Shown in pieces: positions 1-9,814 of a stretch of DNA of 60,248 nt. This stretch comes from an uncultured Sutterella sp. GTDB taxonomy: Bacteria; Pseudomonadota; Gammaproteobacteria; Burkholderiales; Burkholderiaceae_F. The notes beneath the pieces were generated by a model. It saw nothing but the letters and a program-made list of their open reading frames with translations. It ran no database searches and was not told where the DNA came from. Both the position numbers and the translations under genes were made by a program. Location of the stretch: assembly GCA_949287305.1 (NCBI GenBank), contig CASEFX010000031.1, positions 1 to 60,248 on the forward strand. The letters are read 5' to 3'. Each line of letters opens with the position of its first letter. Position 1 is the first letter of the stretch.

Positions 1-2835
1 ACCCGAACCGAAGAGGTTCGAGACGCAGCGCGGGCAAAGCGTCGGGTGTTCCGCAACGCTGCCGACTTCCGCGACGTAGTGCCAGCAGCGCTCGCACTTC
101 TTCGCGTCGGAGGCGCGCACTTCGATCACGGTCTTGTCGCCTTCGGTCTTCACGAGTTCGACCGCGCTCATGATCATCACGAAGCGAAGTTCGTCGCCGA
201 GCGTCGCGAGCAGTTCGTAGTCCGCGGGCGTCGCACGGATCGTGCCGACCGCCTGCAGGGACGAGCCCACCGTGCCCTTCGTGCGTTCCTCTTCGATCGC
301 GACCTGCGCGTCGGCGCGGATGGCGCGGATGCGTTCCCACTTCGCGAGAAGCGCTTCGGCGTCCTTGGGTTCGGGCATGCGCTCGAACGTGTCGAAGAAG
401 ACGGAGGTGTCGTCGTTCTTCACGAAGACGGCCCAGCCTTCTTCGGCCGTGAAGGAGAGGATCGGCGCGATCAGACGCAGGAAATTCTTCGTGATGTGCC
501 AGAGGGCCGTCTGCGCCGAGCGGCGGGCGTGACTCGTCGCGCCCGTCGTGTAGAGACGGTCCTTGAGGACGTCGAGATAGAAGCCGCCGAGGTCGGTCGA
601 GGCATAGGTCTGCAGAAGCGTCACGACGTTGTGGAAGCGGTATTCCTTGTACTCGGCCATGACCGCGTCCTGGAACTTCTGCGTAAACGCCATCGCCCAG
701 CGGTCGAGCTCGAGCATTTCGTCGACCGGCACGAGATCGGCTTCCGTGAGGTCGGACGTGTTCGCAAGGAGGAAGCGAAGCGTGTTGCGCACGCGACGAT
801 AGTTTTCGATCACGTGCTTCACGATCGTTTCGCCGTAGCGCAGTTCGCCCGAATAGTCGGTCGAGGCGACCCAGAGGCGCAGAATGTCGGCGCCGTACTT
901 TTCGATCACTTCCTGCGGACGGACGATGTTGCCCTTCGACTTCGACATCTTTTCACCCTTTTCGTCGACGACGAAGCCGTGGGTGAGAAGCTGCTTGTAG
1001 GGCGGAATGCCGTCGAGCATCGTGCTGATGAGAAGCGACGAATGGAACCAGCCGCGGTGCTGGTCGGAGCCTTCGAGGTAGAGGTCGGCAGGGAACCCGA
1101 GGATGTCGGCGTGGCTGCCGCGCATCACCGTGTAGTGGGTCGAACCCGAGTCGAACCACACGTCGAGAATGTCGGTCGTCTTCACGTAGTCGGCCGCTTC
1201 GGCACCGAGGAGGTCTTCGGCCGTGGCCTTGGCCCAGGCTTCGATGCCGCCCTTTTCGACGAGGGCCGCGACGCGGTCCATGATTTCGAGTGTCTTCGGG
1301 TGGAGTTCGCCCGTCGCCTTGTGCATGAAGAAGGGAAGCGGCACGCCCCAGTGGCGCTGACGCGAGATGCACCAGTCCGGACGGTTTTCGATCATCGAAT
1401 AGAGACGATTGATGCCCCACTGCGGGAAGAACTTCGTCGCCTTGACGCCGGCGAGCGCCTCTTCGCGCAGGGTGTGTTCCTGAGCGGGGAGACCCAGCAC
1501 GCTCTTCGTGTCGGCGTCGGGGCCGTCCATGCGGACGAACCACTGCGAGGTCGCTCGGTAGATGAGCGGCGTCTTGTGGCGCCAGCAGTGCATGTAGCTG
1601 TGCGTGAGCTTGCCGTGCGCAAGGAGGTTCCCCGCGACGGTAAGGGCGTTCATGATCGGTTCGGCCGCCTTCCAGATGTTGAGGCCGCCAAAGAGCGGGA
1701 GCCAGTCGGCGAAGACGCCGTCGCCCTGCACGGGGCTGATGATGTCGTCGTTCTTGAGACCGTGGTTCTTGCAGGAGACGAAGTCGTCGACGCCGTAGGC
1801 CGGGGCGCTGTGAACGATCCCGGTACCCGCCGTCGCATCGACGTAGTCGGCGAGGTAGACGGGCGAGCGGCGGCGATAGCCTTCGTGCATGTGGTAGAGC
1901 GGATGCAGGAATTCCAGGCCGTCGAGCGCTTCGCCCTTGACGGTGGCGAGCACGGTGCCCGTGAGTTCGTAGCGCTTGAGCGCCTCTTCGTAAAGACCTT
2001 CGCCGAGGATGAGAAGCTTCGCGCCGGTGTCGACGAGAACGTAGTTGAGTTCGGGATTGACGTTCAAGGCCTGGTTCGAGGGAATCGTCCAGGGGGTCGT
2101 CGTCCAGATCACCGTGAAGCAGGGCTTTTCGAGCTTCACGCCGAAGATCGATTCGACGCGTTCCTTCTGGTCTTCGGCAAGTTCAAAGGCGACGTCGATC
2201 GTCGGGCTCGTCTTGTCCTTGTATTCCACTTCGGCTTCGGCAAGCGCGGACTGGCAGTCAAAGCACCAGTTCACGGGCTTGAGGCCGCGGTAGACGTAGC
2301 CCTTTTCCATGATGCGCTTCAGAGCGCGGATTTCGTTTGCTTCCGTGTCGTAGCGCATCGTGCGGTACGGATTGTCCCAATAGCCGAGCACGCCCAGGCG
2401 CTTGAAGTCGGCGCGCTGCTGCTCGATCTGTTCGGTCGCGTAGGCGCGCGCAAGGCTCTGGGTCTTGTCCACGGGAAGGTTCTTGCCGTGGAGCTTTTCG
2501 ATCTGCACTTCAATCGGCATGCCGTGGCAGTCCCAGCCCGGAACGTAGGGGGCGAGGAAGCCTTCGAGCGTCTTTTCCTTGAGGATGATGTCCTTCAGGA
2601 CCTTGTTGATGGCGTGGCCGAGGTGAATCGTGCCGTTCGCATAGGGCGGGCCGTCGTGCAGAATGAACTTCTTCGCGTCGCGGCGCGCATCGATGATGCG
2701 GTCGTAAATCTTTCGTTCTTCCCAGCCGCGAATCCAGGCGGGTTCGCGCTTGGGGAGGTTCCCACGCATCGGGAAGGGCGTATCCGGCAGATTGAGCGGA
2801 TACTTCTTGTCGGCGGTTTTGTCCTGCGCCATCAT
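1..2835 (-). CDS. ileS: Isoleucyl-tRNA synthetase, C-terminal end cut by window edge
   Basis: Cytoplasmic class I aminoacyl-tRNA synthetase that charges tRNA(Ile). The reverse strand is open for 945 codons from two adjacent ATGs (2835 and 2832) to base 1 with no stop. The N-terminus reads [20 protein letters not shown] followed by the FPMRGNL segment typical of IleRS. At the other end the C-terminal zinc-binding segment is visible, with CERCWHY then CPRC and VSNLFG, so only a few residues are missing (E. coli IleRS is 938 residues). ribF lies directly upstream, as is common in proteobacteria, where ribF-ileS are co-transcribed. The long open frame on the other strand here is a high-GC shadow. 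Confidence 0.96.
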   Translation of the reverse strand, partial: MMAQDKTADKKYPLNLPDTPFPMRGNLPKREPAWIRGWEERKIYDRIIDARRDAKKFILHDGPPYANGTIHLGHAINKVLKDIILKEKTLEGFLAPYVPGWDCHGMPIEVQIEKLHGKNLPVDKTQSLARAYATEQIEQQRADFKRLGVLGYWDNPYRTMRYDTEANEIRALKRIMEKGYVYRGLKPVNWCFDCQSALAEAEVEYKDKTSPTIDVAFELAEDQKERVESIFGVKLEKPCFTVIWTTTPWTIPSNQALNVNPELNYVLVDTGAKLLILGEGLYEEALKRYELTGTVLATVKGEALDGLEFLHPLYHMHEGYRRRSPVYLADYVDATAGTGIVHSAPAYGVDDFVSCKNHGLKNDDIISPVQGDGVFADWLPLFGGLNIWKAAEPIMNALTVAGNLLAHGKLTHSYMHCWRHKTPLIYRATSQWFVRMDGPDADTKSVLGLPAQEHTLREEALAGVKATKFFPQWGINRLYSMIENRPDWCISRQRHWGVPLPFFMHKATGELHPKTLEIMDRVAALVEKGGIEAWAKATAEDLLGAEAADYVKTTDILDVWFDSGSTHYTVMRGSHADILGFPADLYLEGSDQHRGWFHSSLLISTMLDGIPPYKQLLTHGFVVDEKGEKMSKSKGNIVRPQEVIEKYGADILRLWVASTDYSGELRYGETIVKHVIENYRRVRNTLRFLLANTSDLTEADLVPVDEMLELDRWAMAFTQKFQDAVMAEYKEYRFHNVVTLLQTYASTDLGGFYLDVLKDRLYTTGATSHARRSAQTALWHITKNFLRLIAPILSFTAEEGWAVFVKNDDTSVFFDTFERMPEPKDAEALLAKWERIRAIRADAQVAIEEERTKGTVGSSLQAVGTIRATPADYELLATLGDELRFVMIMSAVELVKTEGDKTVIEVRASDAKKCERCWHYVAEVGSVAEHPTLCPRCVSNLFGSG

Positions 2836-2903
2836 GTATCTCCTGACCCCCTCGGGCTCTTCAGTTGATTGGTGAAAGATAAAACAGCGTGAAGACCGGG
2901 ATC

Positions 2904-3857
2904 TCAGTCCCCCTCGGCGAGGCCGAGGATGCCGCGCGCACGCTTCGCGTCGGCTTCAATGGCGGCCGTGAGTTCCTCAAGGCCGGAAAACTTTTTCTCG
3001 TCGCGCAGCCGCTCGATGAATTCGACTTCGATGAGCTTGCCGTAGGCGTCGCCCTTCCAGTCGAAGACGTGCGTCTCCAAAAGCCACCGTCCGTCGGACG
3101 AGACGGTGGGCTTGCGCCCGACCGACGCGACGCCGTTCTGTACGGCGCGCCCGAGTCCCTTGATTCGAACGGCGTAAACCCCCGTCACGGCGGGGCGCGC
3201 GCAGCTTCCCGGCGGAACCGTCGCCATGTTGAGCGTGGGGTAACCCAGCGTGCGCCCGAGCGCCGCTCCGTGAATGACGCGGCCCGTCATTGAATAGCGG
3301 CGGCCGAGCATGAGCGAGGCTTCGACGAGGTCGCCCGCGAGGAGCGCCTCGCGGATGCGCGACGAACTCACGCGCGCGTTCGTGTGAAAGAGCGTCGGCG
3401 CGACGTAGAACTCGTAGTGGAGTTCCTTCGAGAGCTTTTCCAGAAGGTCGACGTCGCCGTGACGGTCGGCGCCGAAGTGAAAGTCCTTCCCCACGGTGAT
3501 CCAGTGCGCGTCAAGCCCTTCGCAGAGAACGTCGCGAACGAAGGCTTCGGCCCGAAGCGAGGCGAGGTGCTTGTTGAAGGGGAGAATGTAGACGCGCTGG
3601 ATGCCCGTTTCGAGAATGCGCAGCACCTTGTCGTAGAGGGTGGAGATGCGCGGGAGGACTTCGTCGGGCTTGTGAAAGAGTTCTCGGGGATGCGGCTCGA
3701 ACGTCACGCAGGCGGGCTGGAGTCCCCGGTCGGTCGCGGCCTGCACGACGCTCCTCAGAAGCGACTGGTGCCCCGTGTGCACGCCGTCGAAGTTGCCGAT
3801 GGCGAGCGCCGTGGGACGCCGCAGGAGAGGAGAGGGAAGGCCGCAGAAAACTCGCAT
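2904..3857 (-). CDS. ribF: Bifunctional riboflavin kinase / FMN adenylyltransferase
   Basis: Makes FMN from riboflavin and then FAD. The 317-residue protein has the N-terminal FAD synthetase nucleotidyltransferase motif [15 protein letters not shown] near residue 20. The segment FEPHPRELF and the ISSSRIR-like [11 protein letters not shown] follow. The C-terminal flavokinase domain has [19 protein letters not shown]. Length matches the family (about 310). The gene ends 68 bases before ileS, so the two probably form one leftward operon. Its start is the ATG at 3857; no strong alternative is seen. Confidence 0.95.
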   Translation of the reverse strand: MRVFCGLPSPLLRRPTALAIGNFDGVHTGHQSLLRSVVQAATDRGLQPACVTFEPHPRELFHKPDEVLPRISTLYDKVLRILETGIQRVYILPFNKHLASLRAEAFVRDVLCEGLDAHWITVGKDFHFGADRHGDVDLLEKLSKELHYEFYVAPTLFHTNARVSSSRIREALLAGDLVEASLMLGRRYSMTGRVIHGAALGRTLGYPTLNMATVPPGSCARPAVTGVYAVRIKGLGRAVQNGVASVGRKPTVSSDGRWLLETHVFDWKGDAYGKLIEVEFIERLRDEKKFSGLEELTAAIEADAKRARGILGLAEGD

Positions 3858-3996
3858 GAACGTTCGTCTCGAAGAAAAAAGGAAAAACGTTCGTCGATTG
3901 TATCACGGACCTTTGCGGCTCTAGGGGGACGCTAGATTTTCTACCTAGCGCCCGCACGAAACACCCGATATTAGGGAGTTCCGCTCGATGGGACAG

Positions 3997-4062
3997 TCAC
4001 GTTCGGGCGTCGTCGGTGAAGAACGGAAGGCCTTCGAGCACCTTGGCGAGGCGCTCGGCGTC
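3997..4062 (-). pseudogene. 3' remnant of a second arginase-family gene
   Basis: On the reverse strand these bases read DAERLAKVLEGLPFFTDDART and a stop. The intact arginase-family gene about 300 bases away ends EAERLAKMFEALPLFTEGSND and a stop. Eleven of 15 aligned residues (AERLAK..E.LP.FT) are identical and the DNA is similarly close. No continuous upstream frame remains, so this looks like the surviving tail of a tandem duplicate. A weaker third match, ending KRLATLPVL and a stop, may lie near 4219-4262 on the same strand. Confidence 0.6.
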
Positions 4063-4111
4063 TTGCTGATGCCGTCGCTTACGCTGTCGTGCGTAGCGAC
4101 TCAAAATCGCT

Positions 4112-4179
4112 CCGTATCACAATATGGCGGTCTATAAAACGGCGGTTTGTAATACGGAGTATCGCAATGTGGCGTTCTA
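4112..4179. repeat. Degenerate direct and inverted repeats in intergenic DNA
   Basis: The 21-mer beginning GTATCACAATATGGCG at 4114 recurs as GTATCGCAATGTGGCG at 4159 (18 of 21 bases alike). Between them, ACGGCGGTTTGTAATACGG (4139-4157) is an inverted, imperfect copy that could pair with 4112-4131. The rest of 3858-4305 holds only the arginase remnant; I see no convincing gene there. Function unknown. Confidence 0.45.
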
Positions 4180-4305
4180 CGATCCGCAACATCCTCGCAG
4201 GAGATCATTTGGGGCGAACTAGAGAACCGGAAGCGTTGCAAGACGCTTGATGAGTTCGAAAACGTCCGCGGTTCCTTCCGAAGAAAGAACCTCGGACGGT
4301 GAACC

Positions 4306-5169
4306 TCAGTCGTTTGAGCCTTCGGTGAAAAGCGGAAGGGCTTCGAACATTTTTGCGAGACGTTCCGCTTCAAAAGGCAGGTACTCCGCGATCGTGAAGG
4401 CGGGCGTTTCGCTCTTTTCCGAGACGAGACGCAGAATCCGCCCGAGCTCCTCGATCGTCATGCGCCCGCCGCCGGAACCGTCGCCCGTGAGTTCGGGGTT
4501 GGCAAAGTAGGTGTCGTGGAAAAACGCCGGATCGAGGACGTCGATGTCGAGGTGCACGAAGACCTGCGGATGACGGCTGAGAAAGTCGAGGATCACTTCG
4601 TCCGACACGAAGGCTTCGGTCTGCACCGAATAGTCGACGCCCGCGTCGTCGAGGAACTTTTGCTGGTAGTCGTGCAGTCCCTGCAGACCCACGTAGAGGA
4701 GGTCCTTCGCGCCGAAAGCGGGGTTCTTCATTTCGGCCGCGAGCGTCGGTGCCCCACGTCCGAGGAGCGTCCCCAGAACCATCGCGTGGGCGTTGGGATA
4801 ACCGTTTTCGGGGAGCGACACGTCGGGGTGCGCGTCGATCCAGAGGATCCCCGCATCGGGATAGAGGGCGTGGAGATGGTCGAAGGACGCAAGCGACACG
4901 ATGCAGTTGCCGCCCACCGTGATGACGCGGTCGGGCGCCTCCGCTTCGAGCGCCGCGCGGGCCTTGCGGATGCCGTCGAGCACCGCGGCTTCCGAGGCGA
5001 TGCCGTTCGTCACCGCGGGATCGGCGTCGCCCAAGGCCGGGACGTCGATTTTGACGAGGGGCTGCGACTCGTTTTCGGGCAAAAGCGCCGCCATGAGTCG
5101 GGCGCCGAGGCGATAGGTGGAGACCCCGCCGCTCACGCTGTCGGGGTAGAGCAGTCGTATCGTTTTCAT
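4306..5169 (-). CDS. Arginase/agmatinase-family ureohydrolase, GGNC variant
   Basis: The ureohydrolase fold normally binds two Mn ions and hydrolyses arginine or a related guanidino compound to urea. In this 287-residue protein WIDAHPDV (residues about 131-138) and HLDIDVLDPAFF (about 202-213) supply the usual DAHxD and DxDxxDP metal ligands. The first metal motif, usually GG(D/N)H, reads VGGNC with Cys in place of His near residue 108, so metal site A differs and the substrate is uncertain. The gene is divergent from the aldo/keto reductase with about 90 bases between them. A decayed copy of its 3' end lies downstream. Confidence 0.8.
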   Translation of the reverse strand: MKTIRLLYPDSVSGGVSTYRLGARLMAALLPENESQPLVKIDVPALGDADPAVTNGIASEAAVLDGIRKARAALEAEAPDRVITVGGNCIVSLASFDHLHALYPDAGILWIDAHPDVSLPENGYPNAHAMVLGTLLGRGAPTLAAEMKNPAFGAKDLLYVGLQGLHDYQQKFLDDAGVDYSVQTEAFVSDEVILDFLSRHPQVFVHLDIDVLDPAFFHDTYFANPELTGDGSGGGRMTIEELGRILRLVSEKSETPAFTIAEYLPFEAERLAKMFEALPLFTEGSND

Positions 5170-5260
5170 GGGTACGGTTCCTTTCGGTCTTTGTTTCGGT
5201 GAGAATCATTATGGCAGAGGCGGGGTTCGTCTCGCCGAAACCGAATGTTTGGGAGGATTC

Positions 5261-6067
5261 GTGCAGTACTTGACGCTCAACAACGGTCTCTCGATGCCGG
5301 TCGTGGGTTTCGGAACCTGGTCCCTCCGGGGCGAGGCCTGCGTGCGCGCCGTGCGCACGGCCTTCGATTGCGGTATTCGTCTCGTAGATACGGCGTCCTT
5401 CTATGAAAACGAACGCGAGGTCGGACGGGCGGTGCGCGAAGCCGTTCGCTCCGGGATCCCCCGCGAAGCGCTCTTCGTCGAGACGAAGCTCTACCCCACG
5501 CAGTACGGCGACCCGGAAGGGGCGCTCAACGAATCGCTCGAGAAACTGAGGCTCGAATATGTCGACATGATGGTTCTCCATCATCCGGGTGTGGGCGACG
5601 CCACGGTCTACCGCACGCTCGAACGCGCGGCGGAGCGGGGCCTTGTGCGCTCGATCGGCCTCTCGAACTGGTACGTGAAGGAACTCACGGCCTTTCTCCC
5701 GCACGTCGAGACGCCGCCCGCCCTCGTGCAAAACGAAATCCATCCCTTCTATCAGGAAAAAGAGATCGTTCCCTTCATTCAGAAGAAGAGCATCGCCGTG
5801 CAGAGCTGGTATCCGCTGGGCGGTCGGGGATGGACCAAGGCAATCCTCACGCATCCGACGATCACCAGGATTGCCGAGCGCCTCGGGAAGACTTCGGCGC
5901 AGGTCGTTCTTCGCTGGCACCTCGAGCGGGGCGTCGCCGTGATTCCGGGCTCAAGCGACCCCTTGCACATCCGCGAGAACGCCGAACTCTTCGACTTCTC
6001 GCTCACCGAGGACGACATGCGCGCGATCGGGCTTCTCGACCGCGGCGAAAAACACGACTGGTATTGA
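5261..6067 (+). CDS. Aldo/keto reductase (2,5-diketogluconate reductase type)
   Basis: NADPH-dependent carbonyl reductase of the AKR superfamily. I chose the GTG at 5261 because GGGAGG lies at 5251-5256 and the protein then begins VQYLTLNNGLSMPVVGFGTW, the usual start of the family; an ATG at 5168 in the same frame would add 31 unlikely residues. The catalytic tetrad is visible as Asp and Tyr in VDTASFYENE, Lys in FVETKLYP and His in MMVLHHPG. The C-terminal cofactor-binding segment is VIPGSSDPLHIREN. Length is 268 residues, normal for the family. Physiological substrate cannot be told from sequence. Confidence 0.9.
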   Translation: MQYLTLNNGLSMPVVGFGTWSLRGEACVRAVRTAFDCGIRLVDTASFYENEREVGRAVREAVRSGIPREALFVETKLYPTQYGDPEGALNESLEKLRLEYVDMMVLHHPGVGDATVYRTLERAAERGLVRSIGLSNWYVKELTAFLPHVETPPALVQNEIHPFYQEKEIVPFIQKKSIAVQSWYPLGGRGWTKAILTHPTITRIAERLGKTSAQVVLRWHLERGVAVIPGSSDPLHIRENAELFDFSLTEDDMRAIGLLDRGEKHDWY

Positions 6068-6138
6068 GCGCGAAGGCGGGGCCCGCAGGGGCGCCGTGCT
6101 AGTATTTCGAACACTCTTTTTTTCTCAAGGAATGCTTC

Positions 6139-9100
6139 ATGGCGCCTCGCACGAAATTCGGTGAAACCTGGTGGGGGAACGAATGGCTTAAGAGCCTCGC
6201 CAAGATCGACCACGCCAACCGCCTGCCGCGCGGGCGCACCTACTACAACACGGGACACGTCGAGTCGCTCGAGTGGCGCGCCGAGGAGCACGAAATCTAT
6301 GCGACCGTGTCGGGCTCGGCCTATTTCCCCTACGAGATCACGATCGGCATTCCGCCCGCGAAGGAAGCGAACGTCGAAAAGCTCGTCGAAGCGACGGCCG
6401 AACGGCCCGACCTCTGCGCGGAACTCCTTGCGGGGCGCCTCCCCGCGGAATTGAACGATCTGGCGCTTGCGGCCGGGGTGGAACTCTTTCCCACGTCCTG
6501 GCGCTCCTTTCGCATGCGCTGCTCCTGCCCCGACTCGGCCGTTCCCTGCAAGCACCTCGCCGCGGTGATCTACGCGGTCTCAAAGCACATCGACGAAGAC
6601 CCCTTCTGGGTCTTTACCTTCCGGGGGATCAATTTGGTCGAGCGCCTCAAGGCCTTCGGCGTGCGGCTCGACGAAACGGCGAGCGTCTCGGTCCCGAAGT
6701 GGGAGGACTTCGTCGCGCGCGTGCGCGCGGAAAAGCCGGAAGAAGCGCCCTCAGAAGAGGAAGCCCTCGAAATCCTCGCAAACCTTCCCTTTGCGTCGCT
6801 CACGCCCATGGGGCCGCTTCTTGCGTCCCTCCTCGGGGACGCGCAGCCCTATTTCCTTCCGAAGACCTTTACGGCGGATCTCGCGAAACTCCGAAAGACC
6901 CTTCGCAAGACCGCGTCCGATCGTCTCGCCGCCCTCACGGAGGGCGCGGAGGACGTCCGCATTCCGGACGCGCCCCCTGCGAAACTGCGCCTCGGCGGCC
7001 GCCGGCGCTTTGAATGGACGAAGGAAGCCTCGGCCGACTGGAAGGCGATCTTTGCGCTTCCCTTCTCGTCCCTCCGGCGCGCTTCGCCCCTGGTGGCGGC
7101 CTGGCACGCGGCCGAAGTCGCGATGCTGCAGCTCGTCGTGCACGACGCCTACACGCCGATTCTGTTTGCGGGCGGGATGATGGAGGACGAAGGTCGTTCG
7201 GCTGAAATCTTTTTCGTTCCCGCCGTGGGCAGTCCCGCGGTGCGGACCCTGATCGAATCCCTGGGACGGGGGCTTTCGCCCTTCCTCTCCGACATGCTCG
7301 CGGGAAAGGGCCGCGCCAAGTGCCGCGTGAAGGATTCCACCGAGGCGGCGCTCTCGATCGTGACGAAGCTTCTCGCCGACTTTCTCACGGTCCCCGCGCT
7401 CAAGCTTTTTCAAACGCCCGAAACGGCCTTCTTTGCGGGCCTCAACGCGAACGAACTCCCGAGGGCGCCCTTTTACGACGACGCCGAACCCTTCGTCGTG
7501 CAGCTCGCCGACTGGCTCTCTCCGTACTTCCTTGCGAGCCGCTCGTGGACGCCGGTTCTGACGGTTCGAAGCGGGAAGGAAGGGGACGTCACGCTCAACT
7601 TCGGCGTTCTTGAAGCGGAGAAGAAGGAAAACGCCAAGGCTTTGCCTGTGCTTCTGCGCACGATTTTGAAGGAAGAGCGCTGGGAGAAGGAGCGCTACGG
7701 CGTTTTGCAGACGCTCTCCGCCGCCGCGCGCGCGGTGCCGGTTTTCGAAGAGATCGGCGCCTCGCGCGGAAAGCCCGCGCACCTCGAAAAGGAAGGACTG
7801 CGCGAGTTTCTCTTCGAGACCGTCCCGCTTCTCGAATTCCTGGGCGTTAGGGTCATGCTCCCGAAGAGCCTGCAAAAACTCTTGACGCCCCGCCTTGCGG
7901 CGGTGTCGTCGGGCGGCGCGAACGTGAAAAAGGAAAGCGCCGTGTCGCTCGAAAGCCTCGCCGACTACGACCTCGTTGTCGAGGTGGGCGGTCGAAAGCT
8001 CACGAAGGAAGAGTTCGAGGCGCTCGCGAAGGACGCGGGCAAAATCGTGCCCTTCGACGACGGCTTCGTCTATCTCGATCCGGCGGCGCTCGACGTCATT
8101 CGCCGCCGCTTTGAGGAGAAGTCCTCGCGCATGGCGAAGATCCGCATGCTCCTTTCGGAAGAGTCCGAGGGCGTGAAGATCGACGTCCCCGAAGACTTCC
8201 GGGCGCGTCTCGCGGCGCTTTGCGCCGTGAAGGACGAGACGCTTCCCGCGACGCTCACGGCGACGCTTCGCCCCTATCAGGAGCGCGGCTACTCGTGGCT
8301 CATGAAGAACTATCGCCTGGGGCTCGGCTCCCTCATCGCCGACGACATGGGGCTCGGCAAGACCCTGCAGGTGATCGCCGCGCTCACGCGCATGAAGGAA
8401 GAGGGGGAATTTGCGAAAAAGCGCGCCTTGGCCGTCGTCCCGACCTCGCTTTTGACGAACTGGCAGCGCGAAATCGCGAAGTTCTCGCCCGAACTCACCG
8501 TGGGGGTCTATCACGGCGCGACGCGTGCGCTCCCCGAAGATCGTCCCGACGTGCTTCTCACCACCTACGGGACGGCGCGCCGCGACGCCGAGATTCTTTC
8601 GAAGGAGCGCTGGCGCGTCCTGGTGCTTGACGAAGCGCAGGCCCTCAAAAACGAGTCGACCCAGCAGACGCGGGCGCTTCGCTCCATCAAGGCCGACCGC
8701 GTGATCGCCATGAGCGGCACGCCCGTGGAAAATTCGCTTCTCGACTTCCGCTCGATTCTCTCGACCGTGGAGCCGGGCGTTTTGGGTAGTCTCAAGGACT
8801 TTACGGAACAGTTCCTGATTCCGGTCGAAGTGAATCACGACCTGCGCGCGGCCGAGGCGCTCAAGCGCCTCACGGCGCCCTTCCTTTTGCGGCGCCTCAA
8901 GTCCGACCCGAAGATCGCGGCGGACTTGCCGGAAAAGATCGAAAACGACTTCTTCGTCTCGATGACGCACGAACAGGCGGCGCTCTACACGGGCGTCGTG
9001 CAGGACGCTCTCGAGCGCGTCAAAAAGGCCGAAAAGCCCGAGGAGCGCCGAAGCCTCGTGCTGCAGCTCGTGATGCGTCTGAAGCAGATCTGCAATTCGC

Positions 9101-9666
9101 CTTCGCAGTACGAAAAGCGCACGTCCGTCGAACCCGACAGCGCCAAGGCGACGGCGTTGCTCGACCTTCTCGCGCGCTCCCGCGCGGCGGGGCGCAAGGT
9201 CCTCGTCTTCACGCAGTTTCGGGAGACGGGCGAGCGTCTGCAGGACTGGATCGAACGCGCCACGGGACGGCGCCCCGAGTTTCTCCACGGGGGCGTCTCG
9301 ATTGCGGCGAGAACGAAGATGGTCGACGCCTTCCAGAACGACCGGCGCGTCGAAGTGCTCCTCATCAGCCTCAAGGCGGGCGGCACGGGTCTCAACCTCA
9401 CGGCCGCCTCGACCGTCGTGCACTACGACCTCTGGTGGAATCCGGCCGTCGAGGCGCAGGCGACCGACCGCGCCTACCGCATTGGGCAAAAGCGCGACGT
9501 TTTGGTCTACCGCCTCATCACGGAGGGGACCTTTGAGGAGAAGATCAACCGCATGCTCGCGCAAAAGCGGGAGCTTGCCGACCTCACCGTCGCGACGGGC
9601 GAAACCTGGATCGGGGATCTTTCGAACGACGAGCTCGCCGACCTCTTCGGCGCGGGCGCCCTCTAA
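6139..9666 (+). CDS. SWIM zinc-finger SNF2-family DEAD/DEAH-box helicase
   Basis: Large (1175 residues) Swi2/Snf2-type ATPase that probably moves along double-stranded DNA. An N-terminal SWIM zinc finger, CSCPDSAVPCKHLAAVIY, lies near residues 127-144. The helicase core starts near residue 720. Walker A is DDMGLGKT (about 734) and Walker B is DEAQ (about 831). Motif III is SGTPVEN, and the C-terminal helicase lobe carries LKAGGTGLNLTAA and the arginine finger in ATDRAYRIGQ. RBS is AAGGAA just before the ATG. Such genes are common solitary loci in proteobacteria and nothing nearby points to a defence island. Ends before a strong terminator. Confidence 0.93.
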   Translation: MAPRTKFGETWWGNEWLKSLAKIDHANRLPRGRTYYNTGHVESLEWRAEEHEIYATVSGSAYFPYEITIGIPPAKEANVEKLVEATAERPDLCAELLAGRLPAELNDLALAAGVELFPTSWRSFRMRCSCPDSAVPCKHLAAVIYAVSKHIDEDPFWVFTFRGINLVERLKAFGVRLDETASVSVPKWEDFVARVRAEKPEEAPSEEEALEILANLPFASLTPMGPLLASLLGDAQPYFLPKTFTADLAKLRKTLRKTASDRLAALTEGAEDVRIPDAPPAKLRLGGRRRFEWTKEASADWKAIFALPFSSLRRASPLVAAWHAAEVAMLQLVVHDAYTPILFAGGMMEDEGRSAEIFFVPAVGSPAVRTLIESLGRGLSPFLSDMLAGKGRAKCRVKDSTEAALSIVTKLLADFLTVPALKLFQTPETAFFAGLNANELPRAPFYDDAEPFVVQLADWLSPYFLASRSWTPVLTVRSGKEGDVTLNFGVLEAEKKENAKALPVLLRTILKEERWEKERYGVLQTLSAAARAVPVFEEIGASRGKPAHLEKEGLREFLFETVPLLEFLGVRVMLPKSLQKLLTPRLAAVSSGGANVKKESAVSLESLADYDLVVEVGGRKLTKEEFEALAKDAGKIVPFDDGFVYLDPAALDVIRRRFEEKSSRMAKIRMLLSEESEGVKIDVPEDFRARLAALCAVKDETLPATLTATLRPYQERGYSWLMKNYRLGLGSLIADDMGLGKTLQVIAALTRMKEEGEFAKKRALAVVPTSLLTNWQREIAKFSPELTVGVYHGATRALPEDRPDVLLTTYGTARRDAEILSKERWRVLVLDEAQALKNESTQQTRALRSIKADRVIAMSGTPVENSLLDFRSILSTVEPGVLGSLKDFTEQFLIPVEVNHDLRAAEALKRLTAPFLLRRLKSDPKIAADLPEKIENDFFVSMTHEQAALYTGVVQDALERVKKAEKPEERRSLVLQLVMRLKQICNSPSQYEKRTSVEPDSAKATALLDLLARSRAAGRKVLVFTQFRETGERLQDWIERATGRRPEFLHGGVSIAARTKMVDAFQNDRRVEVLLISLKAGGTGLNLTAASTVVHYDLWWNPAVEAQATDRAYRIGQKRDVLVYRLITEGTFEEKINRMLAQKRELADLTVATGETWIGDLSNDELADLFGAGAL

Positions 9667-9681
9667 GGAAAAAAGCGTTCC

Positions 9682-9714
9682 AAGCGGCAAAAATCCTGTG
9701 GGTTTTCGCCGCTT
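9682..9714 (+). terminator. Intrinsic terminator after the SNF2 helicase gene
   Basis: AAGCGGCAAAAATCC (9682-9696) pairs with GGGTTTTCGCCGCTT (9700-9714) around a TGT loop, with one mismatch and one G-U pair. The T-tract is poor, but the stem is long. A TACACT hexamer at about 9720 may be the -10 box of purN. Confidence 0.65.
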
Positions 9715-9814
9715 TGCGCTACACTAACGGCCTTTCCTCCGAAGCGATTCCTTTCCCTTTGCGGGGCCCTCTGCCGAGTGTTTCCTCTCCGGCCGCGGCC
9801 CCTCCGACTCCACC

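Noticed and set aside
46..2868. 940-codon open frame on the forward strand
   Set aside because: It is the antisense of ileS; Arg-, Val- and His-rich composition is typical of high-GC shadows.
4101..4373. 90-codon reverse frame with repeated PxYCDT-like segments
   Set aside because: It reflects the DNA repeats at 4112-4179, overlaps the arginase 3' end and has no RBS or homology that I can see.
6751..9690. 979-codon reverse frame across the SNF2 helicase
   Set aside because: Shadow of a gene with clear helicase motifs on the other strand.
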